Assembly: GCF_003590095.1 (NCBI RefSeq)
Contig: NC_039493.1
Coordinates: 8,866,001 to 8,930,000, forward strand
Reading direction: 5' to 3'
Length of the DNA: 64,000 nucleotides
DNA from: Trichoplusia ni
Taxonomy: Eukaryota; Arthropoda; Insecta; Lepidoptera; Noctuidae
Positions 24,401 through 39,400 of the stretch are shown piece by piece; the stretch's first letter is position 1; each line of letters opens with the position of its first letter. Made by a program: the position numbers and the translations under genes. The notes below the pieces were generated by a model. The model was not told the origin of the DNA. It did not search any database and was given only the letters and a program-made list of their open reading frames with translations.

Positions 24401-27400
24401 ATCTTGTGGAATACCAATAAAGGTTGACGAGCGCGTCTGTGGAGCCGCTTCCGTCTCGCTGTACGTGCGCCGCATACTGCCGCCACTACACAGCCGCCGC
24501 GGTGTGTAAGCGCCCTTATAACCACTGTAAACTTGAATTTAAATTCGTCAATCAGCCATCTGAATGGGCATTTGCGTCCGGTACGCTACTTGATTTAGTC
24601 TAATTGTATTTCAACGACTTTGTTCAGTATTTTTTATGACAACTTATTAACATATTTATTTTTATGGTAAACATCTTCAATATATTTAAAATGTCGTATT
24701 GTTATATCAAAAGTTAAGCGCCTACATTAATACATATACGTTTTTGATAACGTAATTTATGTATGTGCGTATAATATAACACAACAGCGTCAACAGCATT
24801 CAGCAAGAGCGAATACGAGAAATCTTAATCTTAGATTATCTTAGACGACTTCAATGAGCAAACTAACACAACCGATTAATAAGGTAAAAATGCAAGGAGG
24901 TCCATTATTGCCCATAAAGACAAACGTCGCAAAAACTCACTCTATTTTAGCTGCACATAAATCCTTCTTTGTAAGGATGATGAGTTAAACTTAGTAACAA
25001 TACTGAATACTGCCCATTTTATCCTCATTCCATTTCGGTACGCGCTCCACGTACGACCGATGCACGTACACCGCTTGATTTATATTCATCGCCGTGAATT
25101 ATTAATTTACCTTACAATCTTTTATTGATGTGGGTAACAAGTGCATGAAGACGACCACTTTTCCGGGTGACACGATATTTGCTCGACAGTCGATTGTAGA
25201 CTTCGGAGTTCGTATTAACATCGAACGCTTAAAATTACTCATTGAAGAAAGCATTCTAAGGTTAGTTGCGTTCTTTCGATCAGAGGTATCAGAGATTTGA
25301 TAGTCTCTCTTAGAAAGATGCCTACGCCTTGTTGTGTCCTATCTCTATTTTACAACTACAACAGGCTAACAAAGCTTGTGGTTAGCCTCTGCTACAGCTA
25401 CAAAAATCTTACATTAGGAGCTGGAGGCAGACCTTTGGTCGTTTTGGCAAAATCCAATTTCAATTCATAACGTCTTATTGCTATGTTGCTTTAAAACAAT
25501 TGTTTCTATAAAGCTTGTCCTCAAAAATCGTCAAACAAAGTGCATGAATCAAGCCTCTTCGTTCATTATCAGCAATAAGAGTTGTAAAAAGGTTCAATTT
25601 AATCATGAATAAAATTGAGTCATATTCTGAGCCCTGAGCCCTGTAGATGTAATTGCTCGTTTTATGACTTTATCCGATTGCCGTAGAATGTCACGCTGTG
25701 TGTAATTTGTTTCTGTCTATAATACACGTGTATGTTAATTTTATTTAACACGCTCTTGTAAAAATATCGATAAGATTACTAAAAATGTTTTGCTCTATCG
25801 ACTTTTGAGGTGATTTGAAATGAAAATGTTGTTCTACACTAGTAAAAACCTTAAAATGTTATAAGCAGGTGGTGCAGCGCGCGCATCTAGTTTATTACGT
25901 AAAGCCGGGCCATAAAAAAAGTCATGTTTAAAGTTGAAGATACACGTACGTTTAGTTACGATCCCGGAACAGCGACAAGACGTGAGCTCTGCGCATGCGC
26001 GTCCAAGTATCTCTTAAAGGCACATCCTACCATTAAACTTTACTATTTATTATCTACCAGCGTTTGCTTTTAACTTCTTTGATGTAACGTAAATGTCGTT
26101 AATCCAGTTAATTGATATTGCGCAGAACACCATTTACGCACTGTCCCCAGGACGCCATTTTAAAATACATTACGACCAGCTCTGTGATTTATTTTACGAT
26201 TTAAAGAGTACAAAAACGAATTTCTGCTCGGTATTAAAAGCAGTTAAAGGACGTATATTGACCGGTAATGAAATCTGCATTTTGATAACAACAATTAAAT
26301 AACGTACGATTTTATATAAACCATAAAATATTTATACCGCGTGAATTAAATAAGAAATTAAGATAAAAACCATAAAATTTGACCCTCTTCGGTAAGTATC
26401 GGCTGTCGTTTATGACTGCCAATGGGCGGTAAAACAATATTGTTATTCTGTATTGTAAAACTAAAATTTATATCCAAATGCTGTTTGAAAAGCAATTTTC
26501 AAAACAAATAAAGGTCTAGGAAGCGTCCTTGAGACCAAAAAGGATACAAAGACGAGATATAACTGAGCTTTTTATTTTTTTGGACCTCCCAATGTTGGGT
26601 GGTCCGAGTTTTATGAATGTAAGGATTGATATACATTAATCTGTAGGGTTCTGTTTAATTTTGATGATATTGTTGAGATTTATTTTTAATTATGCCGCGA
26701 TGACGTCATGAATTAGGTAAGGAAGGAAGCGCACGAGTGCAACTTCCGTCATTGCCACATCCCGTGGAAGGTAGCGCACTTAATCACGAACTAGATAACA
26801 CCATATTTGTAGTTAAAACAAGATATTTTCACGCACATTATTTTATCATCTCTTGAAACCCTTGGCGAAACATCTATCTACGTGGAGACATTTGGTTTTA
26901 TGTAGAGATTTTAAACATACAACCCCAAAGATTCAAAATATGAGCTGTATCCCGTAGTAACATCTAACGCAATCGGAAGCATAAGTGAATGGGTTTTAAA
27001 TACCGATGCCCATTTATTCGTAAATCTTTTCACAAAATGCAAAAGGATCTCGCAAAAGGGCGGACGTACGAAAAGGAAGTAGAGCACATGCTTCTTGATA
27101 CTGATTCATAAGAAAACAGATCAACAAATTCAATACCTTTACCAATGTTCTCGAATTTTACGCGTAGAAATCCATTTTCAAACTCAACCATATCTCATAA
27201 TAAAACGACGATCGAAAACATAGAAACGTCAATTGATATTAAGTCGTCGGCTACTGTCCAAACAATACAAACACATCGAGAGGTAACTGGCACACGAACG
27301 TTATCGCGGGACAAAGCCGGCAGAGTTAAACAATGCCGAAGGTCCCGAGTCGCCTAACAACTTAATTAGGTGGCCCGCGGCCGCCCGTAAATATCCCTAC

Positions 27401-30400
27401 GTAAAATTACGACCAATAAAACTAAAAAAATGTATAACATTTCTATTGACTCACAAAAAACGAGGGATCTGATTGTCCGGCCGGCTTTGTGTGAAGACGC
27501 CTTGCTGCGCGCCACGCTCGGCTATTATCCCCTGATCCCTCCTAACCTAAGCTTTTCTCACATTTCTATTGACGATGGTCTGTGGTAGAGTTCTGTGTAA
27601 ACTGGTGTTTACTTGTGCAGCGTAGAGAATCATTATAGGACCTATTATTTGCGGAACTTGAAAGGACTTACGGTACCTATTCTATCTAGCACAATTGGGA
27701 ACGTGTTTACCTGATGGGTAATTACATTTTCGCTTTAAAATAAGTTTTATAGACGCTTTTGTTTCTCATGAATACCTTTCAAGTTTAGTATCTAGGACGT
27801 TTCTTTAAGAAAACATTCCATGATAGCCTATTCATTTAAGTTTAATTTATGTTATGTAGTTACATTCTAGTTTTAAACACATGAAAACTTGATATATTCC
27901 CAATCAAGACGTATTAAGAAAATATGTAAAATAAAAAAAATCTTCATCTGACACTCAGACTTTTCTTTCAATTTTTAATTTAATTGTCATGAACACGCGT
28001 TTGTTCTCACCTTTATAACATGTGTTACACTGCATTCGACCCACTAAACCTTAAGCAAATTCAAGTGCACGCCAATAAACTTGGTGATGTAAGATTCTAC
28101 ACTCGGCCTTAGTAAAAGTATGCTGTAATTCCGTTCGCCGTTCGTTAGACGCAGTTACGTTGTTAATACGGTTCGAATGTTAAATGAGATGTCACACGTG
28201 TTATTTGTAACTGATACATAACACAGCACGGTATAATCCGTCAGTTGATTATATGGTGCCGGTAAGCGGGCCCGCCGCGCCCGCGACGCCCAGCCCTCGC
28301 TCGTTACTCGCTACAGTCGCTACTTGCTATGGACTTCTAAATGCGACTAGTTTTTATCAAAAAACCGGCCTCAAGCTCGATCGATTTAGCGACCATGACC
28401 GAAATGTTACAGATTTCTCCTATCCAAACATTGCGTTTGAAGTTTTATGAAAGTGACCATTCGAGAAGTTACGATTAATGTTTGTTAGAAAGCTTTCGAA
28501 TGGATCCAAACTATTTTCAACATAGTCGAGCGCTCTTGATGTCTCAATTAGAGTCAGAGGAAGGCAGGGTGCGCGTGCACTAACAAAGTCGCGGCATTTC
28601 TGGGCGATGGTTCGCGCCGGCCGCAAAGGACGCGGTTTGTTTATTCCGCCATCCATCTGTTGTCTACGCTGTGGCTAATTTGCATAGAGGGCCAGCGAGT
28701 GGCGCGGGCGCGGGCCCGGCGGGGCGGGGGCCGGGGCGCGGACCACACGGGCTCGGCACGGCGGCGCGCGGGTGGCCACAACCACATGCGCGAGCGCACG
28801 TACTGCCGCACTCCCCCCGTCCTCGTGTCCTCCGCGACGTCATTCATTGCGATTGTCCGCGCTGATCGTCCGCTACCACATCGAGTAGAAATGTTGTCAT
28901 TATCGACGCACACGCATCGAGAATGCAATAAAAGGTTTCAGATTCGCATTGATATTGCTAGCGTACATTGACAGATTTAGGTACCATTCAAGCGGTCATT
29001 ACGCATTGTGTTGTCAGAAGAGCTGATTGTTATGTTGACTTATGCAACGACTATGTATGTTAGTTGATAAGAACCGGTAAGGCTTAAATGTATAAAAGAC
29101 ACCGCCCCCGCTGGCCGTTGCGTGCGATAACACGCGGTGAGTGTGAAAGCTGCACTCCGGCAGACAGACGCGATAACCCCGCGTGACCTTGCGATGTTTC
29201 CGTGCTTACCGCCCGCCCTATTCCGCACTTGCACTGCCCTCTTTAAAGACTCAATTAAATTATGACGCATGGATGACAATAAAACTTACTTGAGTTGATT
29301 GAACGCAAACTCTTGAGAATAAGGCGATATGAAATAGGCTATTTACAATTATGCAAAGCCACAACCACAAGGAACGTAAGACATGCACCTAGACTAAGTT
29401 TATATAAGAGGGTAAAGCAAATTCTTCACATTTCCCAGATCATTAAACCTTGCGCTTTAGCATTTTCGCCACAGTGTAGATAAACATGAGCTTCGATGGA
29501 ACACGCCGTGATCCAACATAAGCGTGGCGCGATGTTGCATCGTAAATCGCGCCCACGGCTCTGGTAGGTGTTAAAATAGAGGCGCCCTGTGCGGCCCACC
29601 ACGCTCGATTCCATTCCACTTGCTTTATGATAATCCCTAATATCCGGCACGAGTGGCGGCTATGTTTAGCCTCAATGATTACGAAACGAACGCCCGCGCC
29701 CTTCACTTGTAACGACACTTCCAATGTTGATTTTTCTACGTCGATAGTTTTAACTGACGCACAGATTTATGTGTGGGTTTATTTTGCTGGCTTAGCTTAG
29801 TCCACAGCATACAGACTCGTAATCTTTTTTCTTATGTCATTATATCATCTTTTTGTATTTCACGTGACGCACAAGTTCTATTTCTAACTTCAATTCTTAT
29901 TTTGTTGTGTGGAGACTAATTACGAAAACGTCAAGCCCAGTCCAAACAATAGATTATGCGTATACTTACGTGTGTACACAGTAAAGCAATAAATAACAGC
30001 GTCTGTGTTAGCGAGATATTGTTTATAGCCACTTGACGTTCGTATCGTTTACACATTAATCTTCGCGCGCCTAAGTCTTAGAACTTATTGTGAAATTAAT
30101 TACGCAATTTTGTCCAATACGAACGCTTTTGAATAAACAAATTAGATTGTAATACTTGTAACACGAAACCAATGATGTTACGTAATGATTTTTAAACATT
30201 TTATACATTTCTTAACCTGCACCGTATTTCACCCAATTTATTTTTCAATGATGCTTTTCCTATTCTTTCCCGATTTTCTCTATATTTGATTTCAACCGAA
30301 AGTGAACTTAAATATGTTATTACTTTAAGTCTCCAATATGCACAATATTGCAATTTGAGTTAAAAAGGCAAATACTTTGTGAAGTCTCGGTGGCAGATCA

Positions 30401-33400
30401 TGCAAATATTTCTGAGCAGGAATCGAACCGCGTCACCGCATCGCCCCCACTTAGGCTCTCCGCCAATTAGCCGTCGTATATTATATTTAACTCTCGATTT
30501 AAAAGGCTTTATGCAATGTGATAACGTCAAACTTTGAGATTACAATGCATATATTATTTATTTATTATTTATTTATTTATTTATTTATTATATAAATATC
30601 CATAAATGCTAAACAAACTAAGCAGTTACTTGTTCATACAACTGCCGTCACATGTTAAGGTTATACGTATAGTTCATAACGATAGATAAAATCTAGATGT
30701 CAGGGATACTAATTTATTGCAAATACATTGCTTTGTACTCTCCGATGCGACAGCCACTGATAATATGTTCTTGTTTACATTCTACCGATGTCGGAATAAA
30801 AATATCTAAAGGTACTTCACGACCTCTCGTATAAAACGATCGCTTGCCAGGCGCAAGTGCTATTGCAACACCTGTACAACGATTATCCGTTATTACATTA
30901 CTTTTTTCACCTTTTAGACCTACTCATGTGTCATTCACGTAATCTTACAATAAGCAACTGTGATATTTATATTATTCGAATGTTTCTTTACCCACACAGT
31001 CAAACGGTCCGCTTGAACAAAAAGTCTTGGCACGTTTCATCAGATTTTTTGTTCCTACTCGTTTTGTAATTTTTAATACTTATTAAGCTCATTTACATAC
31101 AAAGTGTTCTGCGAAATGATCACGGCATTAGCATTAGTACAATATCTGTAGCTGCGAACAAATGAGTGACGAGTGTCAGGTGGTCCCGAGTACCCGACAG
31201 CGCTGCATTAACATTACTGCCAATGCGACTTGTGGCGTGACTACGAAGTGGAATACTCAGTAAAATACCTGGTAATACACAGGACACTACTGAACAGTTA
31301 ACCTAGCAACGTAATCATTACCGTGCATGTGAGCTGATCTTTACAAACTCACCTCGCTTTACGATAGCTACACACAAGCAAGGAGCATCGTAGTGTGCTC
31401 TGTGTGAATGCAATTTACTCAGAATCGAGTGAACAGAAATAACATTCTTTAAACTTAGCAAGTTATTGCTGTAAATATCTTCGTAAGCTAGCAAGTGTTA
31501 ATCGTTTCGTGTTCTGCTCATTATAGGTAACGAGCGTGAAATTAATACTGACCTATAACCACTAGAATTTCCAGTATAAATAAATCGTTTATGAACGTAC
31601 ATTATGCAAATAACGAGCTTGTTTATTTGTATTGTGTTTATTCATGTTGCGTGCGCTTTCCACTATGCACAATATACATTGACCCGTCACGCTATAAATT
31701 AGCGACGAAAATAAAATAGCATTCCGAGCGAGAGGAGCGAGGGCGTTAACTGCCAGTGTTACACGGGCTCGCCACATGTGAGAAATAGTCTCGGATACAT
31801 CCAGCGAAGAGTTTCAAGTGTCCCAGCCCGTGATGGATCACTAGGGGAAGTTTTTGAGCACAACTTTAATGAATTTCGATTCGAGCAAAGGCGCACGATT
31901 GCAAAGTTTTCTAATGCTAGAGCTTTTGAATTTTCCTGACTTAGAAGCTCGTGCAATATATTTCAATTTTGTGTTGTATTTTGTAAGAATGATTACATAC
32001 TTGTCTAATGGCGCACAACTTTGTCTAACATCTTGAAACTTGTAATTACAACATTTAATCGGGAAGCACAGATTCATAGGTATCCTGCTGTTTTAATTAT
32101 TATTTTCGAATTGATTCTAAAAATACATTCTCAATCACGTATACAAAGCTATATAAGTACACACTATAATTTAAGGTTAAGCGAACCTGTCAAACCTTTT
32201 TTTTCCTAACACGTCGTGGACCTAATTCGGCACAAAAAATGTTACAAACCGGCTTATAAATCAGCGGGTCGGGTGTTAATTGGAACGAATTCTCTCGCCG
32301 ATTCGCTGACAACACGCGGAATGACTGGCTGCCTCCATACGACAATCACGCACATGTTTTAAATCACACTCCTTTAAATTGTAATCATTATTCATGACAT
32401 ACAAACAGAACGTATCTCAAGATATTTTAAATTGTTGTTTTCTACCGACAGAACATTCTTAAAATAGCTTCATTTTACATCGAGACCAAAATAAATAAGA
32501 TGTCAACAGGAGGGCAATAAACGTGTGTTGAAAGTTCTACATTTTTTTAATTGAAAGATTTTTAACTATGTATTTCTAATTAAGGGTGTCATCCTACGCG
32601 ACGCCGACATCTGAACATAAGGGGCGTCAGATAGTAACGCGGTAAATCACTGAATGTATGTGTTAAGTATCGCCTCGCCGCCTGGCTCTGCCCGTCTCAA
32701 ATATGTCGGCACACAATAAACCAGCGTAGAAAGGGAGTTCAGTCTATATCGGGATATTTTTACAGATCTGAATAGTTAAAGGGGAATGAGTGCTACTGAC
32801 TACAGTCAGACATTTATCACGCAATCATTCGATGTTGTTTTTCTCTGAGTGACAATATATTTTGAGCGTACTACGTAATCTCTTTTCATTATAAGGGAAC
32901 ATTAATTTGTCTGGTACTGACAAAACATCAAAACAATTTTATCGCAAACTTGTTTCAATATACAATTTACACCGTTTTAAGTGAATGACCTTGTATGAAA
33001 TTATCTTTATTTGTTACCAACTGAACTGCGATACCTATCCTGACATCACTAAATCGAAGATTTATATTAATAAACCATTACGATACAAATTAGTAAGTAA
33101 AATACGTTTTTAAAATTTAATGTAGGATTTCGTATGAGTGTTAAATCTTTTTGGTTAGCACACAAATTATTCGCTAATTAGACATCATCATTAATACGAT
33201 GTCGGCCACTGAGGCGAATGAACGTTGTCAAGATAACACGATATGTTACATAATAATTGGATGTTGTAAGGGTGCATTCATCTCATAAAATTTTCTGAAT
33301 ATTTCTGAAATATACCAAGAGTCACTGGACTAAAAAAATTGAAGGACTATGTGAGAATAGCATTTCCTCTTTTTTGTATTAAAAACGTGTTTTATACCAA

Positions 33401-36400
33401 ATAAAAAAGGGACTAATTTTGTCCTCTCATTTTATCAAGACGAAATGTTTCCTAGAAGGACAAAAACCATATTTACTCCTTTTGTTCTAAAACACGGTTT
33501 CTTTGTTCATAGAGGGTGGTCGGTTAGAAGCTGAACTGAAGTACACAGCGAAGGCGCTTGGAGAAGCCGACTCCTCGACGCATCAGCTCATCATACAAAC
33601 GGCAAAAGACCCTGACGTGTCGCTACTGCACGCGGGTGCGCTGCTAGAACACCTAAAGGTAACTAACCCTAACCCTTCACTTACCATCTGTGTGTATCAA
33701 TATGTAAAGAAAGGGATTCCGTTAAAATAATTTCTATTTTATTTTAATAGTTTCCTAAAACGTGCAATATTTTTGTCTTCAGGTAGTTCACGCTGCGACT
33801 CGCGTCACGGTTCACATGTACGACATTGAGTGGCGGCTAAAGGATCTTTGCTACAGCCCCAGTATACCTGATTTCGAGGCTTACCATATAGAGAAAATTA
33901 TTGACAATATCATTCCATGCGCGATCATTACCCCGCTTGACTGCTTCTGGGAGGGATCTAAGTTATTAGGACCCGATTATCCTATTTACGTCCCGTAAGT
34001 ATCCTTACTGGTATTTTATTTCGATCTATTGTGAGGATTTTAAAAGCGACAATTTTATTTATTTCTGTGCATTTTCCATTTATAGCGGTCTACAGCATAA
34101 ACTACAATGGACTCATTTACACCCTCAAGAAGTTTTGGAAGAAGTGAGGAAGCTGACGTTTCAGTTCCCGTTCAGCACAATGGAGGCTTACATGAAGAGG
34201 GCTGGCATCTCCTCCGCCTACATGAAGAAGCCTTGCCTCGACCCCACCGATGCTCACTGCCCGGACACAGCCCCCAACAAGAAAACAGGCAATGTAAGTA
34301 TTGCTAACATATTAATTTCCTAAAAAGTTCAGGTAGAATTGCTGTCCTTTGTAAAGTTGTTGTGTGTGAATCAATTGTTACGGTTCCGTGAGATCACATT
34401 AGACCCCATTACGTCAACTCCCGGTCCTTTTATGAAGACTTCAATTTACGACAGTTTTACTGGCACATAAATAAAACATGTAGGATCACGATAAATAAAA
34501 TATCTTTATCGAGACGAACGCATAAACTTTAAATACTTTCCATAATAATAAAATATTTTTGGAAACGGTAATAAGGCAGGATGAAAGCGGTCGCCGCCGG
34601 GCAGATGGTGCGACTACCTGCCGCGGGAGCTCCGCCCAGCGTGAAAGTTATGTTGCACACTATGTGATAACATCATCACCAAATATAGGCTTCGCAACTG
34701 TACCTTTACCCTCTCCTCATCAATTATATACTGACACCTCACTTTTCCAATAAAAAATATTATGAATTAAAGGAAGCAGCTCAATCGCGAACGTTTTTTC
34801 AAGTGACTAAATTATCTTCAGTAAAAGCACTGTGTAGATTCAAATACATCGGTTGATTTTTGTGAGTTTGCTGAGTGTCTGTCGCCACCCACGTTCGGCG
34901 AAGGGTCGGGCGCAGATCGGGCACGCATTGTTCGGTGCGCCCGCGCAGCCGGACCACCGCATTATACGGGCGCATTGTACACGCTTCAATGGGCTTCATT
35001 TGCCGCAGCTATCGCCCGTCACAATGACACTATTATATCAATAATGCTCACCATCCGACGGGGGCGAGCACTTCCACGGAAACCTCATAATTTTAAGTTT
35101 ACTTTGTTTCTTTATCATTGTCAACGTTGATGACATTCCAAGAATTTCTTTAGTTTGTAACAGGACATTCAACTTATTTAAGAAAAGGATACCTGTTTCA
35201 ATGTTTACAAACATAGAATGCGTACTGACAAAAGATGTCAATAGGTTGTCTTTCTGGTTTTATATCCCTCATATTTTACGTTAAGCGTTTGGAAGTACAA
35301 CAATATTTTATTATAGATTCCAGATGTTGCCGCGGAGTTGTCCCACGGTTGCTACGGTTTCGCGGCAGCTTACATGCACTGGCCGGAGCAGCTGATAGTT
35401 GGCGGGGCCACGAGGAACTCCACGTCCGCCCTGAGGAGTGCGAAGGCGTTGCAGACCGTCGTGCAACTGATGGGAGAGCGAGAGATGTTCGAATACTGGG
35501 CCGACCACTACAAGGTGCACCATGTTGGCTGGACGCAGGAGAAAGCCGCTGCTGTGCTAGACTCTTGGCAGAGGAAGTTTGCAACTGTAAGTTATGTTTA
35601 AGAATTAAAATATTTTAATGAAAATTCTCTTAAGTTTTTGGGAAATATTCACCCCAGCACAATCTTTAACAAAAGATATTTTCGCTCCTTAAGTTTCCGA
35701 AAATAATATGTAAAGTATGTGTTGAAATACCTAACATTGTTGGCAGCGTCTTCTATTTCAAGCTAGTACGCATCATTGTGGGTTTTCCATGAATCCTATA
35801 TTAATATAGCATTAACTTCCAGGAGGTGCGAAGGATGACAACGACTGAGTCTGTGTCGCCTTTCTACAGCTTCTACCCGTTCTCGACATCCACGCTTAAC
35901 GACATTCTTGGAAAATTCTCTGAACTCTCATTAAAGAACATTATGTTGGGATACATGTTCATGGTAAGCATTTGTTACATCGTTACATCTGACCGCTTAT
36001 TATGATTACCATGTTTTGTTTTCTGGGTTTTGTTTGTGTTGGCTTCATTTTAAGTTGTTTTTTGTTTGTTTATTCCAGTTAATTTATGTAGCTGTGACTT
36101 TAATGCAATGGTGCGACCCGGTCCGCTCGCAAGCCGGCGTGGGTATCGCCGGTGTACTTCTACTTTCCATCACTGTAGCTGCTGGACTTGGCTTTTGTGC
36201 TTTGTTAGGTGATTATTTTACTTTTTCCTTTTTTATTTTCATTCTTTATTTATATTATATTTATCTATATCTATATTAAAACAAATCACTTTTTTTTTAA
36301 TACATATTGAAACTGGACTAGCGATGTAGCTCTTTACTAACGATTACATATTCATCAGGTATTCCATTCAACGCGTCAAGCACTCAAATAGTTCCATTCC

Positions 36401-39400
36401 TAGCCCTTGGGCTAGGGGTTCAGGATATGTTCCTTCTCACTCACACATACGTGGAACAAGCGGGAGACGTGCCGCGTGAGGAGCGGACGGGCCTGGTGCT
36501 CAAGAAGAGTGGCTTGAGCGTGCTTCTGGCCTCACTCTGCAACGTCATGGCGTTTTTGGCTGCGGCCTTACTGCCAATTCCAGCGTTACGAGTTTTTTGT
36601 CTGCAGGTAAGATAAAATTTCTCATCATCCAGATTATCCATTATGCATACTTTAAATACCGGCTCTGAAACTGACCGCTCAAAATGACAAATACATGATG
36701 GCTTTTAAAAAGCTCTTCTATTAGGTACTAAATATACTTATTTTCTTTAGGCCGCAATTCTACTGCTGTTCAACTTGGGCTCAATGCTGCTGGTCTTCCC
36801 TGCAATGATCTCGCTGGATCTCCGTCGGCGGTCTGCGGCCCGAGCTGATTTGCTTTGTTGCCTCACACCCGAAAGCAATGGACCTAGACGTCACACGAAA
36901 ATAGCTGATAGGTCCAGGACTCGCAGTGGAAAGACTGATAAGGTATGCATCCTATGAGCTAAACCTCCAGTTATACGAGTATTGTGTCAAATGAATAAAA
37001 TGAATAAAAATATACAAAATATTTTTAGATAAAGTAATATAAAATTATTATTTACAGAATAATTGGAAAGATACTTCGAGACAGCCATTAGATCCAGAGG
37101 ATACGGGATACCAGTCGAAGGTGACATGCTGCCTCAGTCTTTCGCTCACCAAGTGGGCGAAGAACCAATACGCGCCGTTCATCATGCGACCTTCCGTTAA
37201 GGTACGAGCAAGTCCTTTTAGTATTTTTAAATAATAATATTTGAATATTCATAGACCAATATTTGTTCACGCATAAGACGTATATTATAAAAACGTTTGT
37301 TATTTCAGGTAACATCAATGTTAGCGTTGATCGCAGTGATATTAGCAAGTGTTTGGGGAGCTACGAAAGTCAAAGACGGTCTAGATCTCACAGACATTGT
37401 ACCAGAGAACACAGACGAACACGAATTCTTATATCGCCAAGAAAAATACTTCGGCTTTTACAGTATGTACGCCGTGACTCAAGGCGACTTTGAATATCCC
37501 ACCAATCAGAAGTTACTCTACGAATATCACGACCAATTCGTTAGGATACCGAATATTATAAAGAACGACAATGGTGGACTCACGAAATTCTGGCTGAGCC
37601 TGTTTCGTGACTGGCTATTAGACTTACAAGCAGCTTACGACAAGGAAGTGGAAAGTGGTTGCATTAATCAAGAGTACTGGTGTAAAAATGCAACCGACGA
37701 GGGCATACTAGCTTATAAACTAATGGTGCAGACTGGACACGTAGACAATCCCATCGATAAGTCACTTATAACGACAGACACCAAAAACGGTCACAGATTA
37801 GTCGATAAGGATGGTATCATTAATCCGAAGGCGTTCTATAACTATCTGTCTGCTTGGGCTACAAACGATGCTTTAGCATACGGAGCTTCACAAGGGAACT
37901 TGAAGCCACAGCCGAAGAGATGGACGCATTCGCCGGGTGACGTTGACCTAAAGATACCAAAATCATCACCACTCATATACACACAACTGCCGTTCTACCT
38001 GTCAGGGTTAAGTGATACAGAGAGCATCAAGAACCTGATAATGTCGGTGCGGGAGTTGTGTTTGAAGTTTGAAGCGAAGGGATTGTCTAACTTCCCGTCT
38101 GGTATTCCTTTCCTGTTTTGGGAGCAGTACTTGTATTTGAGAACATCGCTGCTCCTGGCCCTCGCTTGCGCGCTGGCTGCTGTTTTTGTGGTAAGATTTT
38201 AAACCTCTTATGATCAAATATTTTTAAGAGTTATTAAACTAAAATAAAAAATATATGTAATCAAAAAATACATTTTCTTCTTCTACAGGCTGTCATGGTG
38301 CTCCTTCTAAACTGCTGGGCGGCGGTGTTAGTGACGCTGGCCTTAGCAACGCTTGTGCTTCAGTTGCTAGGAACGATGGCACTATTAGGTGTCAAGCTGT
38401 CGGCAGTTCCTGCTGTCTTGCTGGTCTTAGCAATCGGCCGAGGAGTTCATTTCACCGTGCACTTGTGTTTGGTACGTAAGCCTAACTTTCAATAAATAAG
38501 TTTTAATTATTGAGCACATTAATATTCATCATCTTGTATGCTTACATCATGATTAAAATACTAATCTTGTTTTTTTTTCTTTTTTGCAGGCTTTCGTAAC
38601 ATCGATCGGTTGCAAGCGTCGACGAGCCTCCTTGGCGTTAGAGTCAGTCCTAGCCCCTGTGGTACATGGTGCGCTAGCTGCTGCATTGGCCGCCTCTATG
38701 CTGGCTACCAGCGAGTTCGGCTTTGTGGCCCGACTGTTCTTGAGGCTCCTATTGGCACTTGTTTTACTGGGCCTAATTGATGGACTTCTGTTCTTCCCGA
38801 TTGTACTCGCCATACTAGGACCTGCAGCTGAGGTAAGTTTCATTTGAAGCTTACGATCATAACTGCTCATGAATTTATATTCCTGTTATAAATACATATT
38901 AGTAGTTTTTACATTTTATCTTAACAAAATGTTATTATTGTTTAGGTTCGACCGCTTGAACACCCAGAGAGATTATCCACGCCATCACCTAAATGTTCGC
39001 CGGTACATCCAAGAAAGTCAAGTTCAGGGTCTGGGGGAGGAGATAAAGCGAGCCGCGGAGGAAAGTCTGCCCCGCGGCCATCCGCCCCGTCACTCACGAC
39101 CATCACTGAAGAACCACCTAGCTGGCACTCCTCCGCCCCCTCCGTACAGTCCTCCATGCAGTCTATTGTGGTACAGCCTGAAGTGGTTGTGGAGACTACT
39201 ACGTATAATGGCAGTGATTCGGCATCTGGTCGCTCGACCCCCACCAAGACACCGCATGCGGGTGCTATTACGACTAAGGTTAGTTTCTATACTTTATATT
39301 TCTTATTAACCTTCAAATTTATTCTAGCACAATAAATAAAATAAAGTCCAACTTCTATAGCGTAACGAAAAACGCATGTCTAACACTTAAAATCATTACA

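Larger units (their letters stand above)
24291..33512 (+). other. ptc: ptc intron 2
   Basis: 9.2 kb. Contains the palindromic Ci/GLI pair (26583-26604), a GC-rich island (28255-28870) with an octamer-like ATTTGCAT at 28678-28685, a SINE fragment (30378-30478) and a TTTA microsatellite. Elsewhere AT-rich, with nothing recognisable. Confidence 0.8.

Noticed and set aside
33513..33521. One-mismatch Ci/GLI site at the start of ptc exon 3
   Set aside because: The bases encode the conserved EGGR residues, so the match is explained by coding constraint.
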